Below are positions 11,597 through 22,368 of a stretch of DNA of 64,000 nt, one piece after another. The position numbers and the translations under genes were made by a program. The first letter of the stretch is position 1. Each line of letters begins with the position of its first letter. Source of the DNA: Flavobacterium sediminis (GTDB lineage Bacteria; Bacteroidota; Bacteroidia; Flavobacteriales; Flavobacteriaceae). The notes beneath the pieces are model-generated. The model ran no database searches. It was not told the DNA's origin and worked only from the letters and a program-made list of their open reading frames with translations. The stretch is from the NCBI RefSeq assembly GCF_003148385.1, contig NZ_CP029463.1, positions 372,001 to 436,000 on the forward strand, given 5' to 3'.

Positions 11597-11654
11597 TTTG
11601 AGAATTTGTTAATTTGTAGATTTCTGAAATTAATTTCCTATTTCCTTATTTTTA

Positions 11655-11690
11655 ATTAAAAAGCCGATTAAAATTAACCGGCTTTTTAAT
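11655..11690. terminator. symmetrical terminator after DUF805 gene
   Basis: Twelve paired bases, one mismatch and three more pairs around a 4-base loop. The AT-rich ends give T runs on both strands. It lies 2 bp past the DUF805 stop and 127 bp upstream of the pyrG start. Confidence 0.8.
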
Positions 11691-11692
11691 TT

Positions 11693-12151
11693 TTATTCTT
11701 GTATCTGACCTATTTCGTCTATTTCATTGTTTTGAGTAGGTCTTTTCGGGTCGTATCCGTATTGATTCGGACCTACTGTTCCTTCACTTACATAAAAGAT
11801 CAGCATAATGATTCCTCCTGCATAAGGGATAAAGCTCAAAAGATAGTACCAACCACTTCTGTTTGTATCATGAAGCCTCCTAATAGTTACCGCTAAAGCA
11901 GGTAAAAAAATCAACAATAAATATAATGCTAATAATCCTAAAGGTATTAAAGCAAATTCAGAAGATGAATTCTTGACAGAACCCGAAATTACTCCGAACA
12001 AAAACATTCCTATAAATATTACAAGAACATTTATCAATTGGAACATCCAGAATTCTTTCCTTCTGGCTCTTCCTTCAAAGTTGGCATAGTTTTCTAAAAC
12101 TACCTTTTTCCACCAATCAATAATTCCGAAATCTTCTTCTAATCTTTCCAT
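11693..12151 (-). CDS. DUF805 membrane protein
   Basis: A 152-residue protein of the DUF805 (YhaH-like) family. The conserved N-terminal segment NYANFEGRARRKEFW precedes a hydrophobic helix; three to four membrane segments follow, and RRLHDTNRSGWYYLL is the second family signature. The C-terminal tail (GTVGPNQYGYDPK) is also typical. Inner-membrane location is expected; the biochemical role is unknown. Transcription is probably monocistronic, with a terminator directly downstream. Confidence 0.88.
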   Translation of the reverse strand: MERLEEDFGIIDWWKKVVLENYANFEGRARRKEFWMFQLINVLVIFIGMFLFGVISGSVKNSSSEFALIPLGLLALYLLLIFLPALAVTIRRLHDTNRSGWYYLLSFIPYAGGIIMLIFYVSEGTVGPNQYGYDPKRPTQNNEIDEIGQIQE

Positions 12152-12214
12152 TTAAACTAAATTTATTATCAAAAATAAAAAATAAGATCTTAAATCCAAT
12201 TTATATTTTTCAGT

Positions 12215-12448
12215 TTAAGGCTTCGGAAACTTTTTTTGAATATTTCGAACCAACTCTTCCAACCCATTTAGTTTTAATTCATAAACCAATTCCAGTTGTT
12301 GTCCTAATTGTCCTTTAGGAAATCCTTTCTGTTTGTACCAAACTATATAATGTTCCGGTAAATCAATTAAGAAACGACCTTCATATTTTCCGAAAGGCAT
12401 TTTGGCATGAGCCAATTTTATCAATTTTTCCTGATGTGATATCTCCAT
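12215..12448 (-). CDS. DUF3820 family small protein
   Basis: A 77-residue cytoplasmic protein. The motif MPFGKYEGRFLIDLPEHYIVWY (given in part: PFGKYEG, then LPEHYIVWY) is the DUF3820 signature; related proteins are annotated as putative quorum-sensing-regulated virulence factors without a firm function. It stands alone, 63 bp from its neighbour on the left and 75 bp from the OhrR gene on the right. Confidence 0.8.
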   Translation of the reverse strand: MEISHQEKLIKLAHAKMPFGKYEGRFLIDLPEHYIVWYKQKGFPKGQLGQQLELVYELKLNGLEELVRNIQKKFPKP

Positions 12449-12523
12449 TAGTAGCTGTTATTCTTTTTGTAAACAGCGAAAATATTAAATAAAAACAGAG
12501 TCTTTCTATTATCTTTTATATTT

Positions 12524-12979
12524 TTAATGTTGTTCCTCTTTATTCAATAGGTATTGAATCAATTGATCCAATTGTTTTTTCAGAGCCATCAGATCTTCCG
12601 TACGCATAGGACTACCATTGATATCACCAGCAATGCTCTGAGGAATACATTCGGCTTCTTTTTGCATTCTTTTGCCTTTTTCTGTCAGTCGAATAAGTAC
12701 TTTTCTTTCATCAGAACTGTCTTTTTCTCTTTTCAGCAAACCTAACACTTCCATTCTTTTTAATAAAGGAGTAACTGTATTGGTATTTAAAATCAATTTT
12801 TGAGTGATCTCGTTTACAGAAAGTTGTTTGTGTTCCCATAATACCAGCATTACTAAATATTGCGGATAGGTAATTCCTAATTTTTCCAAATAAGGCTGGT
12901 ATTCCCTTATAATCAAACGCGAAGCGGCATATACCGGAAAACAGATTTGATTTTCCAATTTTAATTGTTCGACTACCAT
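12524..12979 (-). CDS. ohrR: MarR-family organic peroxide sensor OhrR
   Basis: A 151-residue winged-helix repressor. The N-terminal QICFPVYAASR carries the peroxide-sensing Cys13, and LGITYPQYLVMLVLWE holds the conserved tyrosines that contact the oxidised cysteine in OhrR structures. The DNA-recognition helix region is NTVTPLLKRME, followed by a wing with DERKV. A second cysteine at 111 (ECIPQS) suggests the two-Cys class, in which oxidation forms an intersubunit disulfide. Its start overlaps the 3' end of the glutathione peroxidase gene by 7 bp, so it is probably co-transcribed with, and represses, the promoter at 13469-13514. Confidence 0.92.
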   Translation of the reverse strand: MVVEQLKLENQICFPVYAASRLIIREYQPYLEKLGITYPQYLVMLVLWEHKQLSVNEITQKLILNTNTVTPLLKRMEVLGLLKREKDSSDERKVLIRLTEKGKRMQKEAECIPQSIAGDINGSPMRTEDLMALKKQLDQLIQYLLNKEEQH

Positions 12980-13455
12980 TTCATTCTTTTTTGCAGGTAT
13001 TCGTCTATTTTCTCCGGTTTGGTGATCGGCGAAAAACGTTTAACCGGTTTACCGTCAGCATCAATTAAGAACTTGGTAAAATTCCATTTAATGCGACTTC
13101 CGAATATTCCGCCTAATTTGCTTTTCAGATATTTAAAGATCGGATGGGCATTATTACCATTGACCTCTATTTTAGCGAACATCGGAAAAGTAACGCCGTA
13201 ATTGATCAAACACCCTTCTGAAATGGAATGAGCATCGCCGGGTTCTTGATTTCCGAATTGGTTACAGGGAAATCCTAATATCACCAGACCTTTATCTTTA
13301 TACTTTTCGTAAAGTTTTTCTAAGCCTTCATACTGAGGTGTTAACCCACATTGACTGGCTGTATTTACTACTAAAACCGTTTTGCCTTTATACGCTTCCA
13401 TAGCAATTGTTTTCCCTTGTAAGCTTTCTGCTGTAAAATCATAAAATGCTGCCAT
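12973..13455 (-). CDS. glutathione peroxidase-family (thioredoxin-type) peroxidase
   Basis: A 160-residue cytoplasmic peroxidase. Seen: peroxidatic Cys36 in NTASQCGLT, the GFPCNQFG segment with Gln66, and WNFTKFL near the C-terminus, the usual catalytic tetrad elements. Bacterial Cys-GPx enzymes usually reduce organic hydroperoxides with thioredoxin rather than glutathione. A longer reading from 13506 would begin inside an operator palindrome and add a basic leader, so the Met at 13455 is preferred. It shares a transcript with ohrR, replacing the ohr gene that usually sits beside this regulator. Confidence 0.93.
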   Translation of the reverse strand: MAAFYDFTAESLQGKTIAMEAYKGKTVLVVNTASQCGLTPQYEGLEKLYEKYKDKGLVILGFPCNQFGNQEPGDAHSISEGCLINYGVTFPMFAKIEVNGNNAHPIFKYLKSKLGGIFGSRIKWNFTKFLIDADGKPVKRFSPITKPEKIDEYLQKRMKW

Positions 13456-13468
13456 TGTCTTTAATTTA

Positions 13469-13514
13469 TATCGTTTACGATACAAATGTATTACTTTATA
13501 TCGCATGCGATATA
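13469..13514 (-). promoter_or_regulatory. gpx-ohrR promoter with two palindromic operators
   Basis: Operator 1 at 13469-13482 is TATCG-TTTA-CGATA; operator 2 at 13497-13514 is the perfect 18-bp palindrome TATATCGCATGCGATATA. They share the half-site TATCG/CGATA and their centres are exactly 30 bp apart. Between them, minus-strand TACATTTG (13483-13490) matches the -7 consensus, and operator 2 covers the place where -33 should be. This is the layout of a repressed promoter; OhrR, encoded in the same transcript, is the obvious candidate. The assignment to OhrR is inference. Confidence 0.82.
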
Positions 13515-13541
13515 TTTTTTTTTAAAATTTTAACTAAAAAA

Positions 13542-13563
13542 AGACTGTCCTTTCGGACAGTCT
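13542..13563 (-). terminator. terminator of katG
   Basis: Perfect 9-bp stem AGACTGTCC / GGACAGTCT with loop TTTC, followed on the minus strand by seven T residues. It lies 44 bp past the katG stop. Confidence 0.88.
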
Positions 13564-13606
13564 CAATTGGGTCAATGCTTTTTACATTGAAAAGTTAACA
13601 GCTAAA

Positions 13607-15832
<2,226 letters not shown>

Positions 15833-15983
15833 TTAGTTTTTGATATAGTTAATGCTTATTTTTAGACCAATAATCAATTAATTATCAACTATATGTCTTA
15901 TTTCTCAAAGGTATTGAAACTAAAGTTACGAAAAATATAAGTGAAATTGATTGTTTTTATTTTATAATAACAAATAATTATGA

Positions 15984-16016
15984 TTTGTCGAATACCGATT
16001 AAAAAACTTACTTTTG
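15984..16016 (+). promoter_or_regulatory. promoter of DUF4197 gene
   Basis: TTTG at 15984-15987, then 21 bp, then TACTTTTG at 16009-16016, matching the Bacteroidota -33/-7 consensus. The start codon follows 16 bp after the -7 box. Confidence 0.72.
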
Positions 16017-16032
16017 AACAAATTTAAAATCC

Positions 16033-16740
16033 ATGAAAAAACTAGTTTTATTTTTTTTAGTATTTAGTCTTTCTGCTTGCTCTGAGATGCAACAAGTACT
16101 GGATCAACTACCGCAAGCCGGAACATTGAGTCAAACAGATATTGGTAACGGTTTGAAAGAAGCTTTAGACAACGGTATTTCTAAACAGGTTTCCAAACTA
16201 ACGGCAACCGACGGCTTTTATAAAAATGCCGCAGTTAAGATCTTACTTCCGGAAGAACTACAGAAAGTAGACAAAACCCTTAGAGATATAGGATTATCAA
16301 GCTTAGCAGATGAAGGTATTAAAATGCTAAACAGAGCTGCTGAAGATGCTGTTAAAGAAGCAACTCCTATTTTTGTTGACGCTGTAAAACAGATGACTTT
16401 TACAGATGCTAAAAATATTTTGATGGGAACTGACGATTCGGCTACTCTATATCTGGAAAACACTACTTCTACTGCTTTATATTCTAAATTCAGTCCGGTT
16501 ATCCAAAATTCTTTTGCAAAAGTAGGTGCTGATAAAATATGGACCAATATCATTACTAAATACAACAGCATTCCATTGGTCAAAAAAGTAAATCCGGATT
16601 TAACAGATTACACGACTAATAAAGCTATGGAAGGCGTGTTTAAAATGATCGCTGTGGAAGAGAAAAATATACGAACCGACTTGTCTTCAAGGACTAGTGA
16701 TTTATTAAAAAAAGTTTTTGCTTTACAAGATTCAAAATAG
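16033..16740 (+). CDS. DUF4197 lipoprotein
   Basis: A 235-residue protein with a lipoprotein signal peptide; the lipobox FSLSAC places the lipidated Cys at about residue 16. The mature part is the alpha-helical DUF4197 domain, with the family-typical LTQTDIGNGLKEAL-like start (seen as LSQTDIGNGLKEAL), GFYKNAAVKILLPEEL and TDYTTNKAMEGVFKMIAVEE. The function is not established. It is monocistronic, with a consensus promoter and a strong terminator 130 bp downstream. Confidence 0.9.
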   Translation: MKKLVLFFLVFSLSACSEMQQVLDQLPQAGTLSQTDIGNGLKEALDNGISKQVSKLTATDGFYKNAAVKILLPEELQKVDKTLRDIGLSSLADEGIKMLNRAAEDAVKEATPIFVDAVKQMTFTDAKNILMGTDDSATLYLENTTSTALYSKFSPVIQNSFAKVGADKIWTNIITKYNSIPLVKKVNPDLTDYTTNKAMEGVFKMIAVEEKNIRTDLSSRTSDLLKKVFALQDSK

Positions 16741-16870
16741 CATTTTAATTTTTTAATAATCAATAACATATAAATAACATATTGTTAACACATATAACCA
16801 AAAATTCGCCTGATATTTGCATCAAGAAAAAGATAAATTTCTCATTTTGGTTAGGGTTAGTTAAAAAAGT

Positions 16871-16892
16871 ACTCCGATAGCAATATCGGAGT
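16871..16892. terminator. bidirectional terminator
   Basis: Perfect 9-bp stem ACTCCGATA / TATCGGAGT with loop GCAA. T runs follow on both strands, serving the DUF4197 gene (plus) and the metal-receptor-like gene (minus). Confidence 0.9.
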
Positions 16893-16912
16893 TTCTTTTT
16901 TTTAATGGGTAT

Positions 16913-17716
16913 TTATTGTAATCTTTGGTGTATCTTTTTAAAGTAGTCAAAGGCTCTGAACAAATGAGTACCATACCAGGAAAACATTTCACCGTCTACA
17001 AAAGCAGTCTTAGCGTGATGGGTAAATCTTCCTACTTCAAAAGCATGTTCGTCTTTGAACGGGAAAGGCTCTGAAGACAAAAATACAAAATCAGGATCGC
17101 CTTCCAGTCTCATTTTTTTCAATTCAACTTCCGGATAACGTCCTTCTTTAGCTTCATAAATATTGTTCCACTTATTAAGTTTTAAGAGCGTATTGATGAA
17201 TGTATCATTGCCGGCTACCATATATGGATTAGCCCAGATAAAATAAGCTACTTTCTTTTCCGGCTGATCTTGTACAAACTGCAAAAAATCCTGATGCGCA
17301 AATTTGATCTTATCAAGCCATTTTTGAGCTTCCACTCTTTTGTTAAACAGAAGTCCCAAATCCTCGATCATTTTTAAATTATCTTCAACAGAGATAATAT
17401 CTGTTACCCAAACCGGACAAATGCCTTTCAATGATTCGACAATCTCTAATGTATTTTCTTCCTTGTTGGCAATAATCACATCAGGCTGTAAGGCCATAAT
17501 CTTGTCAATTTTAACATTCTTTGTTCCTCCTACTATCGTTTTGGTCGATTTCAGATGAAAAGGATGGATGCAGAATTTAGTAATTCCTACTATTGAATCT
17601 TCTAAGCCTAAATCATATAGCAATTCGGTTTGTGAAGGTACCAAAGAAACTATTCTTTTAGGTGTTGTTTCAAAAATATGTTCTGTCCCTAGTTGGTCTT
17701 TTAGTGTTTTTGCCAC
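16913..17716 (-). CDS. helical-backbone metal receptor (BtuF/TroA-like binding protein) without signal peptide
   Basis: A 267-residue protein of the class III periplasmic-binding family that includes BtuF and siderophore-binding proteins. The N-terminal RIVSLVPSQTELLYDLGL, VVGGTKN-like (seen IVGGTKNVKIDKIMALQPDVIIANKEEN) and the long central helix are typical. Binding proteins are normally exported, but this one begins MAKTLKDQLG with no signal peptide or lipobox and no transmembrane anchor, and no in-frame upstream extension was seen. No permease or ATPase gene is adjacent. It follows pyrF by 10 bp on the same strand. The ligand is unknown; corrinoid or metal is inferred from family only. 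Confidence 0.82.
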   Translation of the reverse strand: MAKTLKDQLGTEHIFETTPKRIVSLVPSQTELLYDLGLEDSIVGITKFCIHPFHLKSTKTIVGGTKNVKIDKIMALQPDVIIANKEENTLEIVESLKGICPVWVTDIISVEDNLKMIEDLGLLFNKRVEAQKWLDKIKFAHQDFLQFVQDQPEKKVAYFIWANPYMVAGNDTFINTLLKLNKWNNIYEAKEGRYPEVELKKMRLEGDPDFVFLSSEPFPFKDEHAFEVGRFTHHAKTAFVDGEMFSWYGTHLFRAFDYFKKIHQRLQ

Positions 17717-17726
17717 AAATTGATAA

Positions 17727-18542
17727 TTATTTTTCTAAAATCTGTTTCATTTGTTGTTGCAGTTTTAAAGCTTCTTCTCTTGCTTTTTCTGCGAAATTAT
17801 TTCCATTGGACGCATAAATAATTCCTCTTGAAGAATTGATGAGCAAACCTATGGTATCATTCATCCCGTACTGGCATACATCCTGTAAATTTCCTCCTTG
17901 CGCTCCAACTCCGGGAACCAACAAAAAGCTATCGGGAATTATTTTTCGGATCTCTGCAAAATATTCAGCTTTGGTTGCTCCGACAACGTACATTAAGTTT
18001 TGCGAATTCTTCCAACTTTTAGACGTTTCCAATACTTGCTTGTATAATTCTTTATGATTGGTTTCTAATGTTTGAAAATCAAAAGCGCCTTCATTTGAGG
18101 TTAATGCTAATAAGATGGTGTGCTTATTTTCAAATGCTAAAAAAGGTTCTACAGAATCTTTTCCCATATAAGGTGCTACTGTAACCGAATCAAACTGTAA
18201 GTCTTCAAAGAATGCTTTAGCATACATTGTGGATGTATTACCTATATCTCCGCGTTTGGCGTCCGCTATAGTAAATATTTCCGGATACTTTTCATTGATA
18301 TAGTCAATCGTTTTTTGCAGTGATTGCCAACCTTTGATTCCATAAGCTTCATAAAAAGCGGTATTAGGCTTATATGAAACGCACAAATCATGCGTTGCGT
18401 CAATAATTGCCTTGTTGAATTCAAAGATCGGATCTTCAGTATTTAACAGGTGGCTGGGAATTTTATTCAGGTCTACATCCAGTCCTACACACAAAAATGA
18501 TTTTTTGCTTCTGATCTGTTCAATAAGTTGCCGTGTTGTCAT
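17727..18542 (-). CDS. pyrF: orotidine 5'-phosphate decarboxylase
   Basis: A 271-residue enzyme of the longer (type 2) PyrF class, converting OMP to UMP in pyrimidine synthesis. The catalytic motif is [10 protein letters not shown], the N-terminal substrate segment is CVGLDVD, and VPGVGAQGG binds phosphate near the C-terminus. A -7-like TAAATTTG lies on the minus strand at 18562-18569, 19 bp before the start codon. The metal-receptor-like gene follows 10 bp downstream and is probably co-transcribed. Confidence 0.96.
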   Translation of the reverse strand: MTTRQLIEQIRSKKSFLCVGLDVDLNKIPSHLLNTEDPIFEFNKAIIDATHDLCVSYKPNTAFYEAYGIKGWQSLQKTIDYINEKYPEIFTIADAKRGDIGNTSTMYAKAFFEDLQFDSVTVAPYMGKDSVEPFLAFENKHTILLALTSNEGAFDFQTLETNHKELYKQVLETSKSWKNSQNLMYVVGATKAEYFAEIRKIIPDSFLLVPGVGAQGGNLQDVCQYGMNDTIGLLINSSRGIIYASNGNNFAEKAREEALKLQQQMKQILEK

Positions 18543-18775
18543 GTTGTTGTTTTGATTAGTGCAAATTTACAAAGCGGTAATCAAAAAAGTAACTATTCTA
18601 TAAAATTATCTGAAAATCTTATAAGGTTCACTTGCGTTTTTTATTCTACTTTTGGTTCTATCCCATTTCTAATACTGCTAAAAAATTAAAAATAGTGTTT
18701 GTACATAAGATTTAACCTGAGCTTGCGTTTAAACGAATACTTAAAGTAAAACAACAAATTAACATTTCGTTTGTT

Positions 18776-18805
18776 TTTGTTTAAGCAAAGTAATACTTAA
18801 CTTTA
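18776..18805 (+). promoter_or_regulatory. promoter-like elements upstream of AraC gene
   Basis: TTTG (18776-18779), 18 bp, then TAACTTTA (18798-18805), one mismatch from TAnnTTTG. The remainder of the 280-bp gap between pyrF and this gene holds nothing else that I can support. Confidence 0.5.
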
Positions 18806-18822
18806 CGAAACTAATCATTATT

Positions 18823-19386
18823 ATGAAACTATTTTTTAAAGTAGACCATACTATTCTTGCTCAAAAGGTGCTAAATGAAAAGCTATCTTCTTTTGGGATC
18901 AAATACAATTTAATAAACACTAATGAAGTATTATTTCTGGAAACCGTGTCTACCGAACAATACGAAGCTATCCGAAAGATCGTTAGCGAATATGGCTTTG
19001 AAGTCATCGAAGATTCAAAGAATGTTTTAGTCCAGAAGATCAAGGATGTTATTATTGAAATGGTTTTACAAGAAGAAGGCATCAATGTGAAAGTTTCAAC
19101 CTATTTATCCGAGAAACTTGGTCATAGCTATGGTTATTTGTCGAATCTGTTTTCTGAAACTACTTATACATCCATTGAGAATTTTGTTATCCTTCAAAAA
19201 ATAGAACACGCAAAACAATTAATAGTCAATACAGATCTAAGTTTAACAGAAATTGCTTTTAAACTCAATTATTCGAGTGTGGCTCATTTAAGTACCCAAT
19301 TTAAAAATACAACCGGAATAACACCCTCTGCTTTTCAACGGATCATTGAAAAACGCAGGGAATTAGTATCGAAAAACATTCACTAA
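18823..19386 (+). CDS. AraC-family transcriptional regulator (short)
   Basis: A 187-residue protein whose C-terminal half is an AraC-type double helix-turn-helix: GYLSNLFSE in the first unit and LSLTEIAFKLNYSSVAHLSTQFKNTTGITPSAFQR in order across the second. The N-terminal 85 residues form a small alpha/beta domain of unknown ligand. It lies 13 bp upstream of a response regulator gene and 466 bp upstream of a histidine kinase, so the three are probably one transcript. Confidence 0.87.
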   Translation: MKLFFKVDHTILAQKVLNEKLSSFGIKYNLINTNEVLFLETVSTEQYEAIRKIVSEYGFEVIEDSKNVLVQKIKDVIIEMVLQEEGINVKVSTYLSEKLGHSYGYLSNLFSETTYTSIENFVILQKIEHAKQLIVNTDLSLTEIAFKLNYSSVAHLSTQFKNTTGITPSAFQRIIEKRRELVSKNIH

Positions 19387-19399
19387 CTTATATTTTTTT

Positions 19400-19846
19400 A
19401 TGCAAAAAGATTTTTTACTAATCACTTTGGCTGATGACGATGAAGATGACAGAATGTTTTTTACTGACGCCTTTGAGGAACTCAAAATTAATACTGTAGT
19501 AAATACTTTTGAAAACGGACAAGAATTAATGGATTTCTTAAACCATCCGGAAAGTGTTTTACCGAACATTATTTTTCTCGACTTAAACATGCCGATCAAG
19601 AACGGTATGGATTGCTTAAAAGAGATCAAACAGAACGATCGCTTAAAAGATATTGCAATTGCTATATATTCTACTTCTTCATCGGATGCCGATGTGGAAG
19701 AAACGTTTGTTTTAGGAGCTAACATCTATATTAAAAAACCTAGTGATTTTAATATGTTGAAAAAGGTTCTTAATGATGTAGTAACCCTGAACTGGCAATA
19801 TTATACATCAGGATTGAAGAAAGAAAACTTTTTACTGAAACTATAG
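19400..19846 (+). CDS. CheY-like single-domain response regulator
   Basis: A 148-residue receiver domain without an output domain. The acidic pocket is ADDDEDD (residues 11-17), the phosphoacceptor Asp61 in IIFLDLNMP, Ser/Thr near residue 92, and Lys112 in IYIKKPSDF. Stand-alone receivers next to CHASE3/PAS kinases resemble the Rcp1 type. The kinase gene begins 7 bp downstream, making it the likely partner; output must be by protein interaction. Confidence 0.92.
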   Translation: MQKDFLLITLADDDEDDRMFFTDAFEELKINTVVNTFENGQELMDFLNHPESVLPNIIFLDLNMPIKNGMDCLKEIKQNDRLKDIAIAIYSTSSSDADVEETFVLGANIYIKKPSDFNMLKKVLNDVVTLNWQYYTSGLKKENFLLKL

Positions 19847-19852
19847 ACCAAT

Positions 19853-21619
19853 ATGCTGAACTCTAAATTTTTCAACTCTTTTTCTTTTATAAAAGGAATT
19901 TTTTATACAGCGCTGTTTGTATTGATCTTTCTGGCCTCTATCACTTACAGGCATATCAAAGAGTTGGAAAACATTAGAGAATCCATGCTAAAAACCTATG
20001 AAGTTTCCTTGGAACTGGAAAAACTGATATCCTACATAAAAGATGCAGAGACCAGTGACAGAGGTTTTGTGTTGTCAAATGACTCTACTTTTCTGGAGCC
20101 CTATTCTAATGCCAGAGATAAGGTCAACAATTCTTTTTTTATTTTAAGAAAAGCGACTGAAAAAGATACCTTGCAACAAGTGCATTTAAACACAATCTAT
20201 AATTTAGTTGACAGACGATTCGTCTATTTCAAAAAAGAATTTTCTACCCGATATGAGTTTCAGGATAACCTGAGAACCGGAAAACAGATCATGGATTCAC
20301 TTCGTCTGGAAGTCAATCAGATGATCACCAATGAAAAAAAACAGATTCATAACAACGACAGGATTTACAGAATAAGTAAATCCAACACTCCGTTAATTCT
20401 GTTCTCTACATTTTTAATCTCTATCTTAACGATTGTTCTCGGTTATCTTAAAATTTCTAAAAATTACAGACGCATCCTAAAATCAAACCGCCAATTAAAG
20501 ATCTATGATGAGCTAAGTAATCAATCTCAGAAATTGGGTAATTACGGAACTTGGATCTATCATATCTCAAAAAACGAGTTCTTATTTTCAGAGAATTATT
20601 TTAATCTTTTCGGTCTAAATCCTAAAACCACTCCACATAAAATGGATTCTTTTCGGACACTTATCGTTACCGAAGATAAAGAAAAATATCAAAAAAGCTT
20701 TGAAGATAGTCTATCCCGTACTGATGCTCCTTCAATAACATTTAAGATCAAGAGAAAAGATACCGGCGAGTTACGTTATTTAAGAACTAAAGCAAAGCTT
20801 ATCACGGATAAAAACGGAATAAAAAGTCTTATTTGTACTACACGGGATATTACTGATGATTACAAAAAAGCATTATTGATTGAAGAAAGAAACCAAGAGT
20901 TAGAAAAAACGAATATGGAATTGCTGGAATTCAATCATGTTGCCAGCCACGACCTTCAAGAACCCTTACGAAAAATACAAACTTTTATTTCCAGAATTGA
21001 AGACAAAGAAACCGAGAATCTTTCAGAAAACGGCAAGTTGTACTTTGACAGAATTAAAAGTGCCGCCAGTCGCATGCGCATATTGATCGATGATCTATTA
21101 CAATATTCACGAAGTAGCCGCTCTCAGGAAACCTTTACATCTGTTGACTTAAACCTCATGCTCAGCAACTCCATTGCCGAGCTTTCCGAAACCATTTCAG
21201 AGCAAAATGCAGATATCCGGTATCCTGAATTACCTATCGTTAAAGGAGTGGAGTTTCAACTGGAGCAATTATTCACGAACCTGATCGGTAACGCCATCAA
21301 ATACCGCAAACCGGAAGTTGATCCGGTCATAAAAATAACTTGGGAAGAAATTACGGCTTCAAAAGAAACGGATATTGCAGACAATACGAACCGTAAGTAT
21401 ATCAAAATAAAGTTCGCTGATAACGGAATCGGATTTGAACAAGAGTTTGCCGAGAAAATATTCAATCTTTTTCAACGATTGCATTCCAAAACAGATTATC
21501 CCGGAACGGGAGTAGGTCTTGCTATTTGTAAAAAAATAGTAGAAAACCACAGAGGCTACATATTGGCTAAAAGTATTCCGAATGAAGGAACCGAATTTAT
21601 CATCTACCTCCCTTCTTAG
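19853..21619 (+). CDS. CHASE3-PAS sensor histidine kinase
   Basis: A 588-residue membrane kinase. Helix 1 (about 13-32) and helix 2 (about 178-198) bracket a periplasmic CHASE3 domain with the typical ISYIKDAETSDRGFVLS. A PAS domain with a PAC tail (about 220-336) precedes HisKA with His366 in VASHDLQEPL and an HATPase_c domain with NLIGNAIKYR, DNGIGF and GTGVGLAICKKIVE. The family resembles phytochrome-like and osmosensor kinases. It is co-transcribed with the receiver 7 bp upstream and closed by a terminator. Confidence 0.94.
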   Translation: MLNSKFFNSFSFIKGIFYTALFVLIFLASITYRHIKELENIRESMLKTYEVSLELEKLISYIKDAETSDRGFVLSNDSTFLEPYSNARDKVNNSFFILRKATEKDTLQQVHLNTIYNLVDRRFVYFKKEFSTRYEFQDNLRTGKQIMDSLRLEVNQMITNEKKQIHNNDRIYRISKSNTPLILFSTFLISILTIVLGYLKISKNYRRILKSNRQLKIYDELSNQSQKLGNYGTWIYHISKNEFLFSENYFNLFGLNPKTTPHKMDSFRTLIVTEDKEKYQKSFEDSLSRTDAPSITFKIKRKDTGELRYLRTKAKLITDKNGIKSLICTTRDITDDYKKALLIEERNQELEKTNMELLEFNHVASHDLQEPLRKIQTFISRIEDKETENLSENGKLYFDRIKSAASRMRILIDDLLQYSRSSRSQETFTSVDLNLMLSNSIAELSETISEQNADIRYPELPIVKGVEFQLEQLFTNLIGNAIKYRKPEVDPVIKITWEEITASKETDIADNTNRKYIKIKFADNGIGFEQEFAEKIFNLFQRLHSKTDYPGTGVGLAICKKIVENHRGYILAKSIPNEGTEFIIYLPS

Positions 21620-21646
21620 TATCATTTTCCTTTTAAAATCTAAAAA

Positions 21647-21677
21647 ACACTTACTGAATTCAGTAGGTGTTTTTTTC
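21647..21677 (+). terminator. terminator of kinase operon
   Basis: Ten-base arms ACACTTACTG / CAGTAGGTGT (one G-T pair) around AATT, followed by seven to eight T residues. Confidence 0.85.
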
Positions 21678-21801
21678 TTTTGCAACAACTGAATGGAAAT
21701 ATTATAACAATGGTAAAAAATATTGTAACGTAAAAAAATACGTACTCACGAACTTTGTAATGTAATTAAAAACAAAACTTTACATAACCACTAAGTTTAA
21801 C

Positions 21802-22344
21802 ATGAAAATTAAAAGAATTATCCCAAAGCTACTCTTTTTACTTGCTGTAACTACAGGAGTATTGGTTTCGTGTAAAAGAGAAGAAAAAAATATGGATAAT
21901 CCGATTATTCACATGATCAATGAAGATATTCATAACAAAGTAGATTCTCAATTCTTAAATGATATTACCGTTTCAGGGCTAAAGATCTTAAACGTAACTC
22001 AATATGCCAAAGAACAAGAACTAAGCCTGGCTACACAAAACATTGTTTCTGGTATAGAGGCGAAACACCTTAACCTTAATAAGCGTATTAAAAAAATTGC
22101 GAAAAAGAACCTTATTATTTTACCCGACACTATTCAGGAAACGGAAGGCATAACTGAACAAAATGAAACAGAAACCAGAGATTATGTGTATTTAGTGGCT
22201 CTTGAAAAACTGATAAAAGAAGAAGTTGAAGAATTTACTATGGTAAAGAAAAATACACAGAACGAAGAGTTAAAACAATTGGCCGAAAATGCTATCGGCG
22301 AATTGAATTCTAAACTCAACCTGATCAATTCGGAATTAAATTAA
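21802..22344 (+). CDS. DUF4142-like lipoprotein
   Basis: A 180-residue protein with a lipoprotein signal (VSCKRE places Cys near residue 24). The mature part is nearly all helix, with the pattern FLNDITVSGLKILNVTQYA and a paired helix containing HLNLNKRIKKIAKKN then ILPD. This resembles DUF4142, a ferritin-like four-helix bundle whose role is unknown; the match is from memory and moderate. It starts a series of small envelope genes downstream of a two-component pair. Confidence 0.65.
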   Translation: MKIKRIIPKLLFLLAVTTGVLVSCKREEKNMDNPIIHMINEDIHNKVDSQFLNDITVSGLKILNVTQYAKEQELSLATQNIVSGIEAKHLNLNKRIKKIAKKNLIILPDTIQETEGITEQNETETRDYVYLVALEKLIKEEVEEFTMVKKNTQNEELKQLAENAIGELNSKLNLINSELN

Positions 22345-22368
22345 AGTTAACCATAAATACAAATTGCT

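Noticed and set aside
13456..13506. Longer N-terminus for the glutathione peroxidase
   Set aside because: The upstream ATG is inside operator 2 and upstream of the -7 box, so it would not be in the transcript.
18543..18822. Possible small RNA in the 280-bp gap, since TACTTTTG occurs at 18647-18654
   Set aside because: No -33 element, no hairpin with T run downstream and no conserved structure visible.
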